Shown piece after piece: positions 16,328 to 27,681 of a stretch of DNA of 64,000 nt. Position numbers and translations under genes: made by a program. The stretch covers positions 1 to 64,000 of the forward strand of contig CADAOD010000002.1 in assembly GCA_902789415.1 (NCBI GenBank). Reading direction: 5' to 3'. The notes beneath the pieces are model-generated. The model made no database searches, was not told where the DNA came from, and saw nothing but the letters and a program-made list of their open reading frames with translations. This DNA is from an uncultured Prevotellaceae bacterium (GTDB lineage Bacteria > Bacteroidota > Bacteroidia > Bacteroidales > Bacteroidaceae). The first letter of the stretch is position 1, and each line of letters starts with the position of its first letter.

Positions 16328-17494
16328 ATGAGACTTGACAGATACAGGCTTATAGGGGTGTTGGTAACAACACTATGCGGCATAACTATACGCGCAGCAG
16401 CATACGTACCACCTACCGACCAGATTACCATCGGCCTGGATGCCAACTATGCCCCACTGCAATCAGTTGACAAAGAGGGACTGCCCCACGGCTACGACAT
16501 CGACTTTACACGTGAGCTGATGAAACGCATGGGCATAAAATACTATTATGTGCCCAACCTGTGGAACAAGGTGGCAACATCGGTGCTTAACGGCGATACC
16601 GATCTGGCCATGATGGTTTACTCGGCGTATCGTAAAGACTCTATCTACTATTCGCGCCCCATCTTCAGATTGTATTATCAGGTGGTTTACCGCAAAAGCG
16701 ATTATAAGATTTTCGACTTCCGCGACCTGAAGGGTAAAACGTTTGCATTCCTGAATTCACGCCCCATTTCAGCGATGGTGGAGCGCGAAGGTGGCATCAG
16801 CGTAAAGGTAAACGATCTAGACCACGCATTCCGCGAACTGGCAAGTGGACGTTACGACGCCATCATCTGCTATCGTTACCAGGCCAAATACTTTATCGAT
16901 CACTACAACCTTGACGGATTGGCCAGAGAGGAGATCTCGCTACAGCCACGCGAATACTGCTACGTAGGCCACAACAAAGAGTTAATAGATGCCATCAGTC
17001 TGGAGATAGCCAAGATGGACAGCGAAGGACTGGTTGACAAAATATATGGCTCGGAAATCAAGGATGGCGCAAAAACCAAGGGGTTACCCACCTGGGTATG
17101 GAACGTTATCAACGGCTTAGCCCTGATAGCTGTGCTGCTCATTATTTTTCTGCTTTGCAGATTGCTACGCAAAGAGAAGCGTACAAATGCCATGCTCAAG
17201 AACAACAACGATATCCTGGCAATGAGTCATATGGAGTTGGAGCAAACCAACCACCAGCTGATAGAAAAGGTAGAAAAGACCGAAGAGACCTTGAGGGAAA
17301 AGGACGAACTGATAAAACAGGTATCAGAAGGCATTAACACGCCATTGAATGTTCTGAGCGGTTATACTCAGATCCTGTCGTCGACGGATATGGAGTTGAG
17401 CGACGACGAGAGAGAAAAAATGAAACAAGATATCACAACAAATACCGACCTGATTATCACACTTATCAAGAAGCTTCAGATGCTAGAGTCTTAA
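16328..17494 (+). CDS. Solute-binding-domain membrane receptor with truncated, His-less kinase dimerisation region
   Basis: A 388-residue protein. A signal peptide (1-25) is followed by a periplasmic binding domain of the SBP_bac_3 type (about 30-245; ITIGLDANYAPLQSVD, GYDIDFTRELMKRMGI, GDTDLAMM), a transmembrane helix (about 255-280), a coiled coil (285-325) and a HisKA-like segment at about 325-388. Where kinases have SHEIRTPLN this protein has SEGINTPLN, so the phospho-accepting His is Glu (about 334) and the next Glu is Gly. The HATPase domain is absent; the gene ends at a normal stop followed by a terminator. It therefore cannot autophosphorylate and may act as a decoy, a heterodimer partner or a receptor for another output. 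Start at ATG 16328 (GTG at 16319 is the alternative). Confidence 0.8.
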   Translation: MRLDRYRLIGVLVTTLCGITIRAAAYVPPTDQITIGLDANYAPLQSVDKEGLPHGYDIDFTRELMKRMGIKYYYVPNLWNKVATSVLNGDTDLAMMVYSAYRKDSIYYSRPIFRLYYQVVYRKSDYKIFDFRDLKGKTFAFLNSRPISAMVEREGGISVKVNDLDHAFRELASGRYDAIICYRYQAKYFIDHYNLDGLAREEISLQPREYCYVGHNKELIDAISLEIAKMDSEGLVDKIYGSEIKDGAKTKGLPTWVWNVINGLALIAVLLIIFLLCRLLRKEKRTNAMLKNNNDILAMSHMELEQTNHQLIEKVEKTEETLREKDELIKQVSEGINTPLNVLSGYTQILSSTDMELSDDEREKMKQDITTNTDLIITLIKKLQMLES

Positions 17495-17528
17495 TGCAAT
17501 CGTTTGCATCAAGAAACTATCAAATACA

Positions 17529-17560
17529 AGCCCGTTTGGAAACACCGAACGGGTTATTTT
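17529..17560 (+). terminator. Intrinsic terminator after the sensor stump gene
   Basis: Stem CCCGTTTGG/CCGAACGGG (17531-17553, one G-U pair) with loop AAACA, then TTATTTT, 35 bp past the stop at 17494. Confidence 0.82.
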
Positions 17561-17562
17561 CG

Positions 17563-17570
17563 TACTTTTG
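17563..17570 (+). promoter_or_regulatory. -7 box of the alpha-glucan operon
   Basis: TACTTTTG followed by C, 27 bp before the GH77 ATG. The best TTTG upstream (17535-17538) is 24 bp away, too far for the consensus, and lies in the preceding terminator. Confidence 0.5.
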
Positions 17571-17596
17571 CCAAAAATAACTAAAAGCAAGTTGGT

Positions 17597-20275
17597 ATGA
17601 AGATCATTTTCAACCTGGAGTACCAGACCATCTTCGGCGAAGAACTGGCACTGAACATCCTGAAGGATGGCAAAACGGAAGAGCACAAGATGACAACCCT
17701 GGATGGGTTTCACTGGATGTGCGAAATGAGTATGGCAGAGAAATCGGCTGCCCACATCGACTATTATTATACCGTGATGCGCGGCGAACACGAGCAGCGT
17801 CACGAGTGGCTGGTTATTCCACATCGCTTGGAGTTTGCTGCTATCAAAGGCGCTCGTTACACAGTTTACGACCACTGGATTGACATTCCGGAGGATTCGT
17901 ATATGTACTCTACAGCTTTTACCGAGTGCGTAGCCGCCCGCTCACAGAATATGAGCAAACCAACAGCCTATAGCAAGACTGTACGCATAAAAGTGCGCGC
18001 CCCACAGTTGCGCAACAACGAGCGCTTGGCACTGATTGGCGGCGGCGAGGCATTAGGTAACTGGGAAGCTAAACGTGCCATTGATATGGCAGAACACGAG
18101 AACAACGAGTGGGTTATCAGTCTTGACGCCGACAAGCTGCCACGTACCATCGAGTTCAAGTTCGTTGCCCTCGACGAGAAAGTAGATGTTACCCCACTGT
18201 GGGAGAACGGCATGAACCGTACTGTAGAGCTGCCCCAGATGGCAGATGGCGAAGTAGTGGTTTACGAGCTGTCGCAAGCCTATTTCCCCGTATATCCTTG
18301 GAAGGGTGCTGGTACCGTCATCCCTATCTTCTCACTACGTAGTGAGGGTAGCTTTGGTGTTGGCGACTTTGGCGATCTGAAGCTGATGGTTGACTGGTGC
18401 GCCAAGACCAAGCAGCGCGTACTACAGGTGTTGCCCATCAACGATACCAACATCACCCACACCTGGCAGGATTCATACCCCTACAACTCTATCAGCATCT
18501 ATGCTCTGCATCCACAATACACCGATCTGCGCCAGCTGCCTCAGCTTAAGGACGAGAAGCTGCGCCAGGAATACGAGGTGCTGCGTAAATCGCTGAACGC
18601 CCTGCCACAGATTGACTATGAGCGTGTGAACAACGCCAAGATGGAGTATCTGCGCGCCATCTATGCACAGGAGGGTGCCAAGACGATGAAGACGGCAGCC
18701 TTTAAGCAGTTCTTCGAGCAGAACAAGGAGTGGCTGGTACCTTATGCCGCTTTCTGTCACTATCGCGATTTGTACGGCACAGCTACCTTCCAGGACTGGC
18801 CCGACCATCATGAGTTGCCCGACAGCGAGCGCGAAGCCATGAGCAAGTCAACAACTAAGTTATATAAAGAGGTGGCCTTTTGGTACTATGTACAGTTCAA
18901 CCTCGATCAGCAGATGCGTGCTGCCCATGCTTATGCCCGCAAGAAGCGCGTGGTACTGAAGGGCGATATCCCCATCGGCATCAGTCGCGATGGTGTAGAG
19001 GCATGGGTAGAACCCAAGTACTTCAATCTGAACGGTCAGGCAGGTGCACCACCTGATGCATTCTCGGCTAACGGACAGAACTGGGGATTTCCCACCTACA
19101 ACTGGGATGCTATGCTCGAAGACGGCTGCTCTTGGTGGGTTCGCCGTTTCCGCAAGATGGCGGAGTACTTCGATGCCTATCGCATCGACCACGTATTAGG
19201 CTTCTTCCGTATTTGGGAGATTCCTATCGATGCCGTTCACGGTCTGTTAGGTCAGTTCTCGCCTTCATTGGGTATGACTCGCGAAGAGATTGAGGCCTAC
19301 GGACTGCACTTCCAGGAGGAGCTCTTTACTAAGCCATTCATTGCTGACTGGACACTGGATCGCATCTTTGGCGAGCGCGCCCAATACGTAAAGGACACAT
19401 TCCTGGATCATGCACATGATGATATCTGGCAGATGAAGCCCGAATACGACACCCAGCGTAAGGTAGAGGCCGCCTTTAAGAACAAGACCAACGAGGCAGA
19501 TTTGAACCTGCGTGATGGTTTGTATGCCCTGATTAGCGACGTACTGTTTGTACGCGATCGCAAGAACAAGGACAAGTTCCACCCACGCATCGGTGTGCAG
19601 AACGACTTTATCTACGAAGCCCTTTGGGACAACGATAAGTTCGTGTTCAATCGTTTGTACAACGACTACTTCTATCGCCGCAACAACCAGTTCTGGTACA
19701 CCGAAGCGATGAAGAAGATGCCACGTTTGACACAGGCCACCCGTATGCTGGTATGTGCCGAAGACCTGGGTATGGTACCCGACTGCGTGCCCTGGGTAAT
19801 GAACGAGCTACGTATCCTGAGTCTCGAAATCCAGTCGATGCCAAAGGATCCAACCACACGTTTCGGAAAACTGTCGCACAACCCCTATCGCTCGGTTGAC
19901 ACCATATCAACCCATGATATGTCGACCTTGCGGCAATGGTGGGACGAGGACGAGGAGCAGACACAAACGTACTACAACACTTCGCTGCGTCGTGGTGGTG
20001 CAGCCCCTCACCCACTGCCAGGTTGGTTGGCCAAGGACATTGTGAGCCGTCACCTCACATCGCCTTCAATGCTCTGTCTGCTGTCTTTGCAGGATTGGCT
20101 GAGCATCGACGAGGGCCTTCGCCTACCCGACCAGAATGCCGAGCGCATCAACATCCCGGCCAATCCACGCCACTACTGGCGTTACCGCATGCACCTCACT
20201 ATCGAGCAGTTGCTGCAGGCCGACGACTTCAATAACGAAATCAGCACATTAATTAGTCAAAGCGGAAGAAAATAA
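17597..20275 (+). CDS. malQ: 4-alpha-glucanotransferase (GH77) with two N-terminal CBM20 modules
   Basis: An 892-residue amylomaltase without signal peptide, so cytosolic. Residues 1-115 and about 130-245 are two CBM20-type starch-binding modules (the second with LALIGGGEALGNWEAKRAIDM). The GH77 barrel starts near VIPIFSLRSEGSFGVGDFGDL; the nucleophile is Asp531 in YRIDHVLGFFRIWEIP, the acid/base Glu is in CAEDLGMVPDCVP, and the stabilising Asp is in STHDMSTLRQWW. This architecture matches plant DPE2-like enzymes, which disproportionate maltose and malto-oligosaccharides onto glucans. It is first in a three-gene operon; its stop touches the GH97 ATG directly. Confidence 0.93.
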   Translation: MKIIFNLEYQTIFGEELALNILKDGKTEEHKMTTLDGFHWMCEMSMAEKSAAHIDYYYTVMRGEHEQRHEWLVIPHRLEFAAIKGARYTVYDHWIDIPEDSYMYSTAFTECVAARSQNMSKPTAYSKTVRIKVRAPQLRNNERLALIGGGEALGNWEAKRAIDMAEHENNEWVISLDADKLPRTIEFKFVALDEKVDVTPLWENGMNRTVELPQMADGEVVVYELSQAYFPVYPWKGAGTVIPIFSLRSEGSFGVGDFGDLKLMVDWCAKTKQRVLQVLPINDTNITHTWQDSYPYNSISIYALHPQYTDLRQLPQLKDEKLRQEYEVLRKSLNALPQIDYERVNNAKMEYLRAIYAQEGAKTMKTAAFKQFFEQNKEWLVPYAAFCHYRDLYGTATFQDWPDHHELPDSEREAMSKSTTKLYKEVAFWYYVQFNLDQQMRAAHAYARKKRVVLKGDIPIGISRDGVEAWVEPKYFNLNGQAGAPPDAFSANGQNWGFPTYNWDAMLEDGCSWWVRRFRKMAEYFDAYRIDHVLGFFRIWEIPIDAVHGLLGQFSPSLGMTREEIEAYGLHFQEELFTKPFIADWTLDRIFGERAQYVKDTFLDHAHDDIWQMKPEYDTQRKVEAAFKNKTNEADLNLRDGLYALISDVLFVRDRKNKDKFHPRIGVQNDFIYEALWDNDKFVFNRLYNDYFYRRNNQFWYTEAMKKMPRLTQATRMLVCAEDLGMVPDCVPWVMNELRILSLEIQSMPKDPTTRFGKLSHNPYRSVDTISTHDMSTLRQWWDEDEEQTQTYYNTSLRRGGAAPHPLPGWLAKDIVSRHLTSPSMLCLLSLQDWLSIDEGLRLPDQNAERINIPANPRHYWRYRMHLTIEQLLQADDFNNEISTLISQSGRK

Positions 20276-22489
<2,214 letters not shown>

Positions 22490-22492
22490 AGC

Positions 22493-24397
22493 ATGAAAAA
22501 ATTGATATTTGCAGGATTGCTGTCTATGCTACTACCTAAACAGGTGGTAGCACAGACTTTTAAGGAGGTTGACTATACCCCCAAAGAAACTAAGTTCCAA
22601 CTTTTTGCCCCTAACAATGCCAAGCAGGTAACCGTACGCATCTATAAAGACGGATTGAATGGCAAAACCATTAAGAGCGTAAAGATGCAGAAAGCTGGCA
22701 ACGAGTGCTGGACTGCCACCGTTAAGGGCGACCTAATGGGCAAGTTCTATACCTTCGATACGGGGAAAGGCGAGTGTCCCGGTGTGTTTGCCAAAGCTGT
22801 AGGTGCTAATGGTAAGCGCGGTGCCATCATCAATATGGCCAATACCAATCCAGAGGGTTGGGCTAACGATCAGCATCCTGTATGCAAATCACCTGCCGAT
22901 CTGGTTATCTACGAGATGCACCATCGTGATTTCTCGATTGCTCGCAAGGATGCCAGATATCCTGGTAAGTTTATGGCACTCACCGAACCTTGGGCCATCA
23001 ATCACCTAAAGTCGTTAGGTGTTAACGCCATCCATATCCTGCCCAGCTACGATTATGGTTCGGTAGATGAGACGCGATTGAGCGACAACAAGTACAACTG
23101 GGGCTACGATCCAGTGAACTACAACGTGCCCGAGGGTGGCTATTCCACCAATCCCTACAAGCCCGAAGTGCGCATCCGCGAGTTCAAGCAGATGGTGCAG
23201 GCGCTGCACAAGGCTGGCATCCGTGTGATTCTCGACGTGGTGTATAACCACACCTACGACATCGAGCACTCCAACTTCCAGCGCACCTATCCCGACTATT
23301 TCTATCGCAAGACAGCCGATGGTCAGTACAGCAACGGCAGTGGCTGTGGCAACGAGACTGCATCCGAAAAGCCCATGATGCGCCAGTTTATGATAGAGAG
23401 CGTGAAATACTGGATTAACGAATACCATATCGATGGATTCCGTTTCGACCTGATGGGCGTTCACGACATCGAGACGATGAACGCCATCCGTAAGGCTGTG
23501 GACGACATCGATCCCACCATATTTATTTATGGCGAGGGATGGAGCGCAGGCAGCTGTGCCTATCCGCAGGAAAAGCTCGGCATGAAGGCCAACATCCCAC
23601 AGATGCCACGCATTGCTGCCTTCAGCGATGAGATTCGCGATGCGCTGCGCGGTCCGTTCAGCGACGATAAGCAGCCCGCATTCTTAGCCGGCTTGGAAGG
23701 CCATAAGGAGAGCATCAAGTTCGGCATTGCAGGTGCCATCAGTCATCCGCAGGTGGATATGACCAAGGTGAACTATAGCAAGGAGCCTTGGGCCACAGAG
23801 CCCACGCAGATGATTAGCTACGTGAGCTGTCACGACGATATGTGCCTGGTGGATCGCCTGCAGAGCAGCATCCCAGGCATCACGATTGAAGAGTTGATTC
23901 GTCTCGACCTGCTGGCACAAACAGCCGTATTCACCTCACAAGGTGTACCCTTTATGCTCAGCGGCGAGGAACTGCTACGCAATAAGAAAGGTGTACACAA
24001 CAGCTTTGAGTCGCCCGACAGCATCAACCAGCTCAACTGGGATAACCTAAAGCTGTATCCACAGGTTTTCAACTATTATAAGAACCTGATTCAACTGCGT
24101 AAGAACCATCCTGCTTTCCGCTTAGGAAATGCTGATCTGGTACGTAAGCACCTGGAGTTTATTGATACCCCAGAGAATGTGGTAGCCTTTCGACTAAAAA
24201 ACTATGCTAGTCGCGATGATTGGCGTAACATCATTGTAGTACTGAATGCCAGCAAAGAGCCTGCTGAGGTTACCATCCCCGATGGTCAGTACACCATTGT
24301 GTGCTGCGATGGCATCATCAACGAAAACGGTCTCGGCACCATTAAAGGCACCAAGACCGTTACTGAACCGCAGTCGGCATTAATCCTTCACGATTAA
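22493..24397 (+). CDS. pulA: Type I pullulanase (GH13, exported)
   Basis: A 634-residue exported debranching enzyme that hydrolyses alpha-1,6 links in pullulan or branched glucans. Signal peptide 1-20 (ends VVAQ), CBM48-like domain (about 25-115), then GH13 with the type I pullulanase motif YNWGYDP, DVVYNHT (region I), the nucleophile Asp319 in GFRFDLMG, Glu348 in YGEGWSAG and the transition-state Asp in SYVSCHDD. It lacks the extra N-terminal CBMs of large outer-membrane pullulanases. It is last in the GH77-GH97-pullulanase operon and converges on the xylan operon; only 18 bp separate its stop from the esterase remnant and no terminator was found there. Confidence 0.92.
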   Translation: MKKLIFAGLLSMLLPKQVVAQTFKEVDYTPKETKFQLFAPNNAKQVTVRIYKDGLNGKTIKSVKMQKAGNECWTATVKGDLMGKFYTFDTGKGECPGVFAKAVGANGKRGAIINMANTNPEGWANDQHPVCKSPADLVIYEMHHRDFSIARKDARYPGKFMALTEPWAINHLKSLGVNAIHILPSYDYGSVDETRLSDNKYNWGYDPVNYNVPEGGYSTNPYKPEVRIREFKQMVQALHKAGIRVILDVVYNHTYDIEHSNFQRTYPDYFYRKTADGQYSNGSGCGNETASEKPMMRQFMIESVKYWINEYHIDGFRFDLMGVHDIETMNAIRKAVDDIDPTIFIYGEGWSAGSCAYPQEKLGMKANIPQMPRIAAFSDEIRDALRGPFSDDKQPAFLAGLEGHKESIKFGIAGAISHPQVDMTKVNYSKEPWATEPTQMISYVSCHDDMCLVDRLQSSIPGITIEELIRLDLLAQTAVFTSQGVPFMLSGEELLRNKKGVHNSFESPDSINQLNWDNLKLYPQVFNYYKNLIQLRKNHPAFRLGNADLVRKHLEFIDTPENVVAFRLKNYASRDDWRNIIVVLNASKEPAEVTIPDGQYTIVCCDGIINENGLGTIKGTKTVTEPQSALILHD

Positions 24398-24415
24398 GCC
24401 TCAGCGCAATATCAA

Positions 24416-24590
24416 TTATAGGAGAACCTTCAGGAAATTAACCATTTTCTGAAGGTTTTCTTCTGCATACATACCCATACCGTGTCCACCTTCTGGTACA
24501 AAGGTTGCCTCGGTCTTCACACCAGCAGCTTTCAGTACCTCGTAAAACTTCTTTCCCTGACAGCAAGGCACCAAATAGTATTTTCTTCAT
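24416..24590 (-). pseudogene. Esterase remnant with large internal deletion
   Basis: The CE15 stop overlaps a new ATG (ATGA, 24587-24590). The ATG opens MKKILFGALL, a typical signal-peptide start, but after about 11 codons the sequence jumps, out of frame, into the C-terminal end of an alpha/beta hydrolase: GKKFYEVLKAAGVKTEATF then VPEGGHGMGMYAEENLQKM and VNFLKVLL, stop TAA at 24416-24418. GGHG carries the expected catalytic His of this esterase type (BD-FAE/acetyl-xylan esterase-like). Everything between, including the nucleophile, is gone, and the ATG frame reads only 50 nonsense codons. It was evidently the last gene of the GH43-GH31-CE1-CE15 operon. Confidence 0.75.
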
Positions 24591-25774
24591 TTTATGAGAG
24601 TTTTAGAATATACGCGTATATCGTTCGTGTTAGTATCTTTGCCTAATAAGAACTTGTCGATAAAGGCCAGCACCTCGGGCCATTGGCACTCGGGCAACTG
24701 ACAGTGGCCGTGACCACCTACGATGCTCCAACCCATACGATCGGCAATACCAAAGCGATTCCACACTTTCTTGGCGGCCTGCGCCGATACCAGCATAGCA
24801 TCATCAGCCAACCACTTGTAATCGGGATTTCCCAACAGCAGCAAGGCACGTGGACAAACCAGCGCACAGAGCTCATGCTGATCGTAAGGCAGCTGATACA
24901 CACTGTCGCCATGGAAGTTCTCACGCTGACTCTCCAAAAACCAGTGATAGTCGGTCTTATCCAGATTCTCCACACTGTCCTGCAAGTGCGAGTAACGCCA
25001 GGCAGCAGCACCGCCACCACCAGGCTCCTGAGCGATGGTGAGTGCCACACGCTCATCAAAGGCACCGCAATAGAGTGCCATCTTACCAGCATACGAGCAA
25101 CCCGTAACGCCGATATGCTTGGTGTCAATCTTGGTCACCTCAGACCCTAACAGTTCCAGTCCGTCTATCAAGCGACTGAAGCCCCAAGCCCACTCACTAT
25201 AGGCACCGTTATCCTTCAAGTGCGGATAAAGTCTGTCGAAGTTGTGCTCACCACGCTCATGGTGCTTGCCCCACTGTCCGTAGTCGTTCACCTGCTTCTC
25301 GTGGAAGTTCATGGTGGCAATGGGACGGTCATCGAACAACTGGCGTGGCAGCGCAATCATGCTCGAGCCAATCATCAGGGGATAAGGCGCCTTGCCCGTT
25401 TTGGGATATCTGATTTCAGAGGTCAGAGTGAGTGTCTGTCCATTCACGGTCACATCCACAATGAGGGTGTCGCCACTCATGCGGGCCTTGATATTCTCTT
25501 TATTCACGGCAGGCTTCTCACCGATACCGTAATGCTGAATCAGCGCAGCTATCTCACTACGCTTACGCGCCCAATCACTAAAACCATTCACACCCTTTAG
25601 TGGATCGGGCAGGTCCTTGATGACCGGCAACTGACTGGCCTCGGGCATAGCAGGCTTAGCAAAAGCAGCACCTGTGTTTTCTACTTGATAACGCAAAGGA
25701 AGTTGGCTACCCTGCTGCGCCTGAGCGCAGAGGGTAACGCAACCAAGAATTATAGTTGATAACAGTTTACTCAT
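24587..25774 (-). CDS. CE15-like glucuronoyl esterase, exported
   Basis: A 395-residue exported esterase (signal peptide 1-19, LCAQAQQ). CE15 enzymes cut the ester between 4-O-methyl-glucuronate on xylan and lignin alcohols. Visible family features are the nucleophile Ser227 in VTGCSYAGKMALYCGAFDER, LTIAQEPGGGGAAAWR (the acidic residue and Gly run) and the His near 355-357 in GGHGHCQLPE. The canonical elbow is GCSRxGK; here the Arg after Ser, which helps form the oxyanion hole, is Tyr. The start overlaps the upstream CE1 gene by 8 bp, and the stop overlaps the remnant ATG, showing tight coupling. A related acetyl-xylan esterase activity is possible. Confidence 0.8.
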   Translation of the reverse strand: MSKLLSTIILGCVTLCAQAQQGSQLPLRYQVENTGAAFAKPAMPEASQLPVIKDLPDPLKGVNGFSDWARKRSEIAALIQHYGIGEKPAVNKENIKARMSGDTLIVDVTVNGQTLTLTSEIRYPKTGKAPYPLMIGSSMIALPRQLFDDRPIATMNFHEKQVNDYGQWGKHHERGEHNFDRLYPHLKDNGAYSEWAWGFSRLIDGLELLGSEVTKIDTKHIGVTGCSYAGKMALYCGAFDERVALTIAQEPGGGGAAAWRYSHLQDSVENLDKTDYHWFLESQRENFHGDSVYQLPYDQHELCALVCPRALLLLGNPDYKWLADDAMLVSAQAAKKVWNRFGIADRMGWSIVGGHGHCQLPECQWPEVLAFIDKFLLGKDTNTNDIRVYSKTLIK

Positions 25775-27662
25775 TTTGCATCATATTAAAACCTCCCATA
25801 GCGGGGAATTCCGAATCGGGTTGTTTCTTAATGTCGAGCAATAACTTTACAAGTGCTCTGCGACGCAAGCTCCATGTAGGATAATCGTTGGCGTCCAGCT
25901 TATTCATCTTAAAGCCAGGCATCTGCATACCCCCCTGCTGCTGACTCAGATCCTGAGCGCTCACGGTGATCATACAGGGCTTGGCATTGCCATCGGCAAT
26001 CAAACGGTCGGTAATGGCATCGGCACCACCTACCTTAAACCAACTTTCTACCGATTCGCCTTCGACAGGAATCAGCTGGATAAAGGCAGGCATCACACCC
26101 ATACGCATATTGCCAGAGATATAGAAAGCGGTATTACGCTCCAAATCGTAGCTTACACGACCGTGATCCATCTCACCTTGCGAGGCAAAGTTGAATGGCG
26201 ACTTGGGATTGTCGGCCACACTGTACTTAAAACCGGCATCGGGCGAGATATACATGTTGCTGGGGTCGGTAACCTGCATGCTGTCAACCACAAAGCAATA
26301 CTTAAAGGTCTCAAACAGATACTCGTTCAGTTTCACACTCCACACGCCATCGCTGTCGCGCTCCATAGCCACATTCTCGGGCAGCATCTCGCACTCCAGC
26401 TCCACCTTCTTAGCATCAGGCGCCTTGAAACGGAAGATGATACCATCCTCTGTGTACTCAGGCGAAATGATAGGACGAGGGAAGAGTCGGGCCATCACAC
26501 CTGGTGTAAACTGCTGTTCTTTTCCTGTCTTAGCAGGAGCCGGCTCACTATTCTGCATGGCCTCCTCCGATGCTTTCTTATTAAAAAGCAATGGCAGGGT
26601 CTTTGTCAAGAAGTACTTGGCGTTCATCCAGGTATGTCCGAACTTATCGTTGGTAAACTCCTTCACACTGCGGATACCCTTGGTGTCGAGGAACTCCATA
26701 TAGTCGCGGGCATTGCCATACAGGAAGTCGTCGGTACCAACACCCAACCAGAACAGGCGTATCTTCTTATTCGTATCCTCAGCATTATCGTAAACACCTG
26801 CAATATCGGTTGATGTAAACGAACTGTAGCTGCACAGATACGAGAACTTATCGAGGTTGTTCAAACCATTGAACAAAGCCTGGTTTCCACCACGCGAGAA
26901 ACCACCGATGGCACGATGATCCTTATTGTTGATGGTACGGTAGTTTTTCTCGATATAAGGCATCAGGTCGTTTATCAGGTCCTTGCTGAACACGTCGCCA
27001 CCAAAACGGGTTTGTGGGGCACCGTTAGCAGCAGGCGCAGCCAACAGCTTGGTAGGATTACCATAAGGCAGCACGATAATCATCTCCTTGGCAGCCTTCT
27101 GTGCCAACAAATTGTCGAGGATATAGTTCACACGCCCCACCTTGTAATAAACCTCTTCAGTATCGGTTGTACCACTAATCAGATAGAATACAGGGTATTT
27201 CTTATCACGGCTCATCATGTAGTTGGGTGGCAGATACACGATGGCGGTATTGGTGCCGCCAAGACTCTTAGAGTAATAATGGATATACTCCATGGTGCCA
27301 TGGGGCACATTCTTGATGTCGTGGGGCAATCCGTCTTTCGATTTGATTTCCAACAGGCTGTTCTTAAAGCCCTCGTTGGGGAAATACTGCGGGTTGTCGG
27401 GGTCCATGATGCTCACACCGTCAACCACGAAGCAATAGGGATACATATCGGGGGCAGCCGGACCCAGTGTCACGGTCCATAAGCCTGTCTTAGCATCTTT
27501 CTGCATGGCTTTACGCCCTGCAAACTGCACATCTACCAATACCTCTTTGGCCTGGTCGTTCTTGTACTGGAATGTTACCGTACCATCAGCATTGGTGATG
27601 GTGCCGGCCTTTGCCTGCATAGCGCAGGCCATGAGTAGAGTTAATAATAGTTTTTTGCTCAT
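25767..27662 (-). CDS. CE1-type esterase with a second, truncated esterase module
   Basis: A 631-residue exported protein (signal peptide 1-19). Module order: E-set/CBM48-like domain (about 20-110), CE1/esterase-D domain (115-375) with nucleophile Ser256 in AIGGFSRGGNQAL and a His in KFGHTW, a second E-set (about 400-490), then the first half of another esterase-D domain (490-631). The second copy follows the family through AFIQLIPVEGE and ITDRLIADGNAKP but ends at PAMGGFNMMQNE, just where the elbow G-x-S-x-G should be, with Asn in the Ser position. Only the first active site can work. The likely role is removal of acetyl or feruloyl groups from xylan. It sits 19 bp after GH31 and overlaps CE15 by 8 bp. 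Confidence 0.82.
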   Translation of the reverse strand: MSKKLLLTLLMACAMQAKAGTITNADGTVTFQYKNDQAKEVLVDVQFAGRKAMQKDAKTGLWTVTLGPAAPDMYPYCFVVDGVSIMDPDNPQYFPNEGFKNSLLEIKSKDGLPHDIKNVPHGTMEYIHYYSKSLGGTNTAIVYLPPNYMMSRDKKYPVFYLISGTTDTEEVYYKVGRVNYILDNLLAQKAAKEMIIVLPYGNPTKLLAAPAANGAPQTRFGGDVFSKDLINDLMPYIEKNYRTINNKDHRAIGGFSRGGNQALFNGLNNLDKFSYLCSYSSFTSTDIAGVYDNAEDTNKKIRLFWLGVGTDDFLYGNARDYMEFLDTKGIRSVKEFTNDKFGHTWMNAKYFLTKTLPLLFNKKASEEAMQNSEPAPAKTGKEQQFTPGVMARLFPRPIISPEYTEDGIIFRFKAPDAKKVELECEMLPENVAMERDSDGVWSVKLNEYLFETFKYCFVVDSMQVTDPSNMYISPDAGFKYSVADNPKSPFNFASQGEMDHGRVSYDLERNTAFYISGNMRMGVMPAFIQLIPVEGESVESWFKVGGADAITDRLIADGNAKPCMITVSAQDLSQQQGGMQMPGFKMNKLDANDYPTWSLRRRALVKLLLDIKKQPDSEFPAMGGFNMMQNE

Positions 27663-27681
27663 AAGTTTAAAGTTTATGTAA

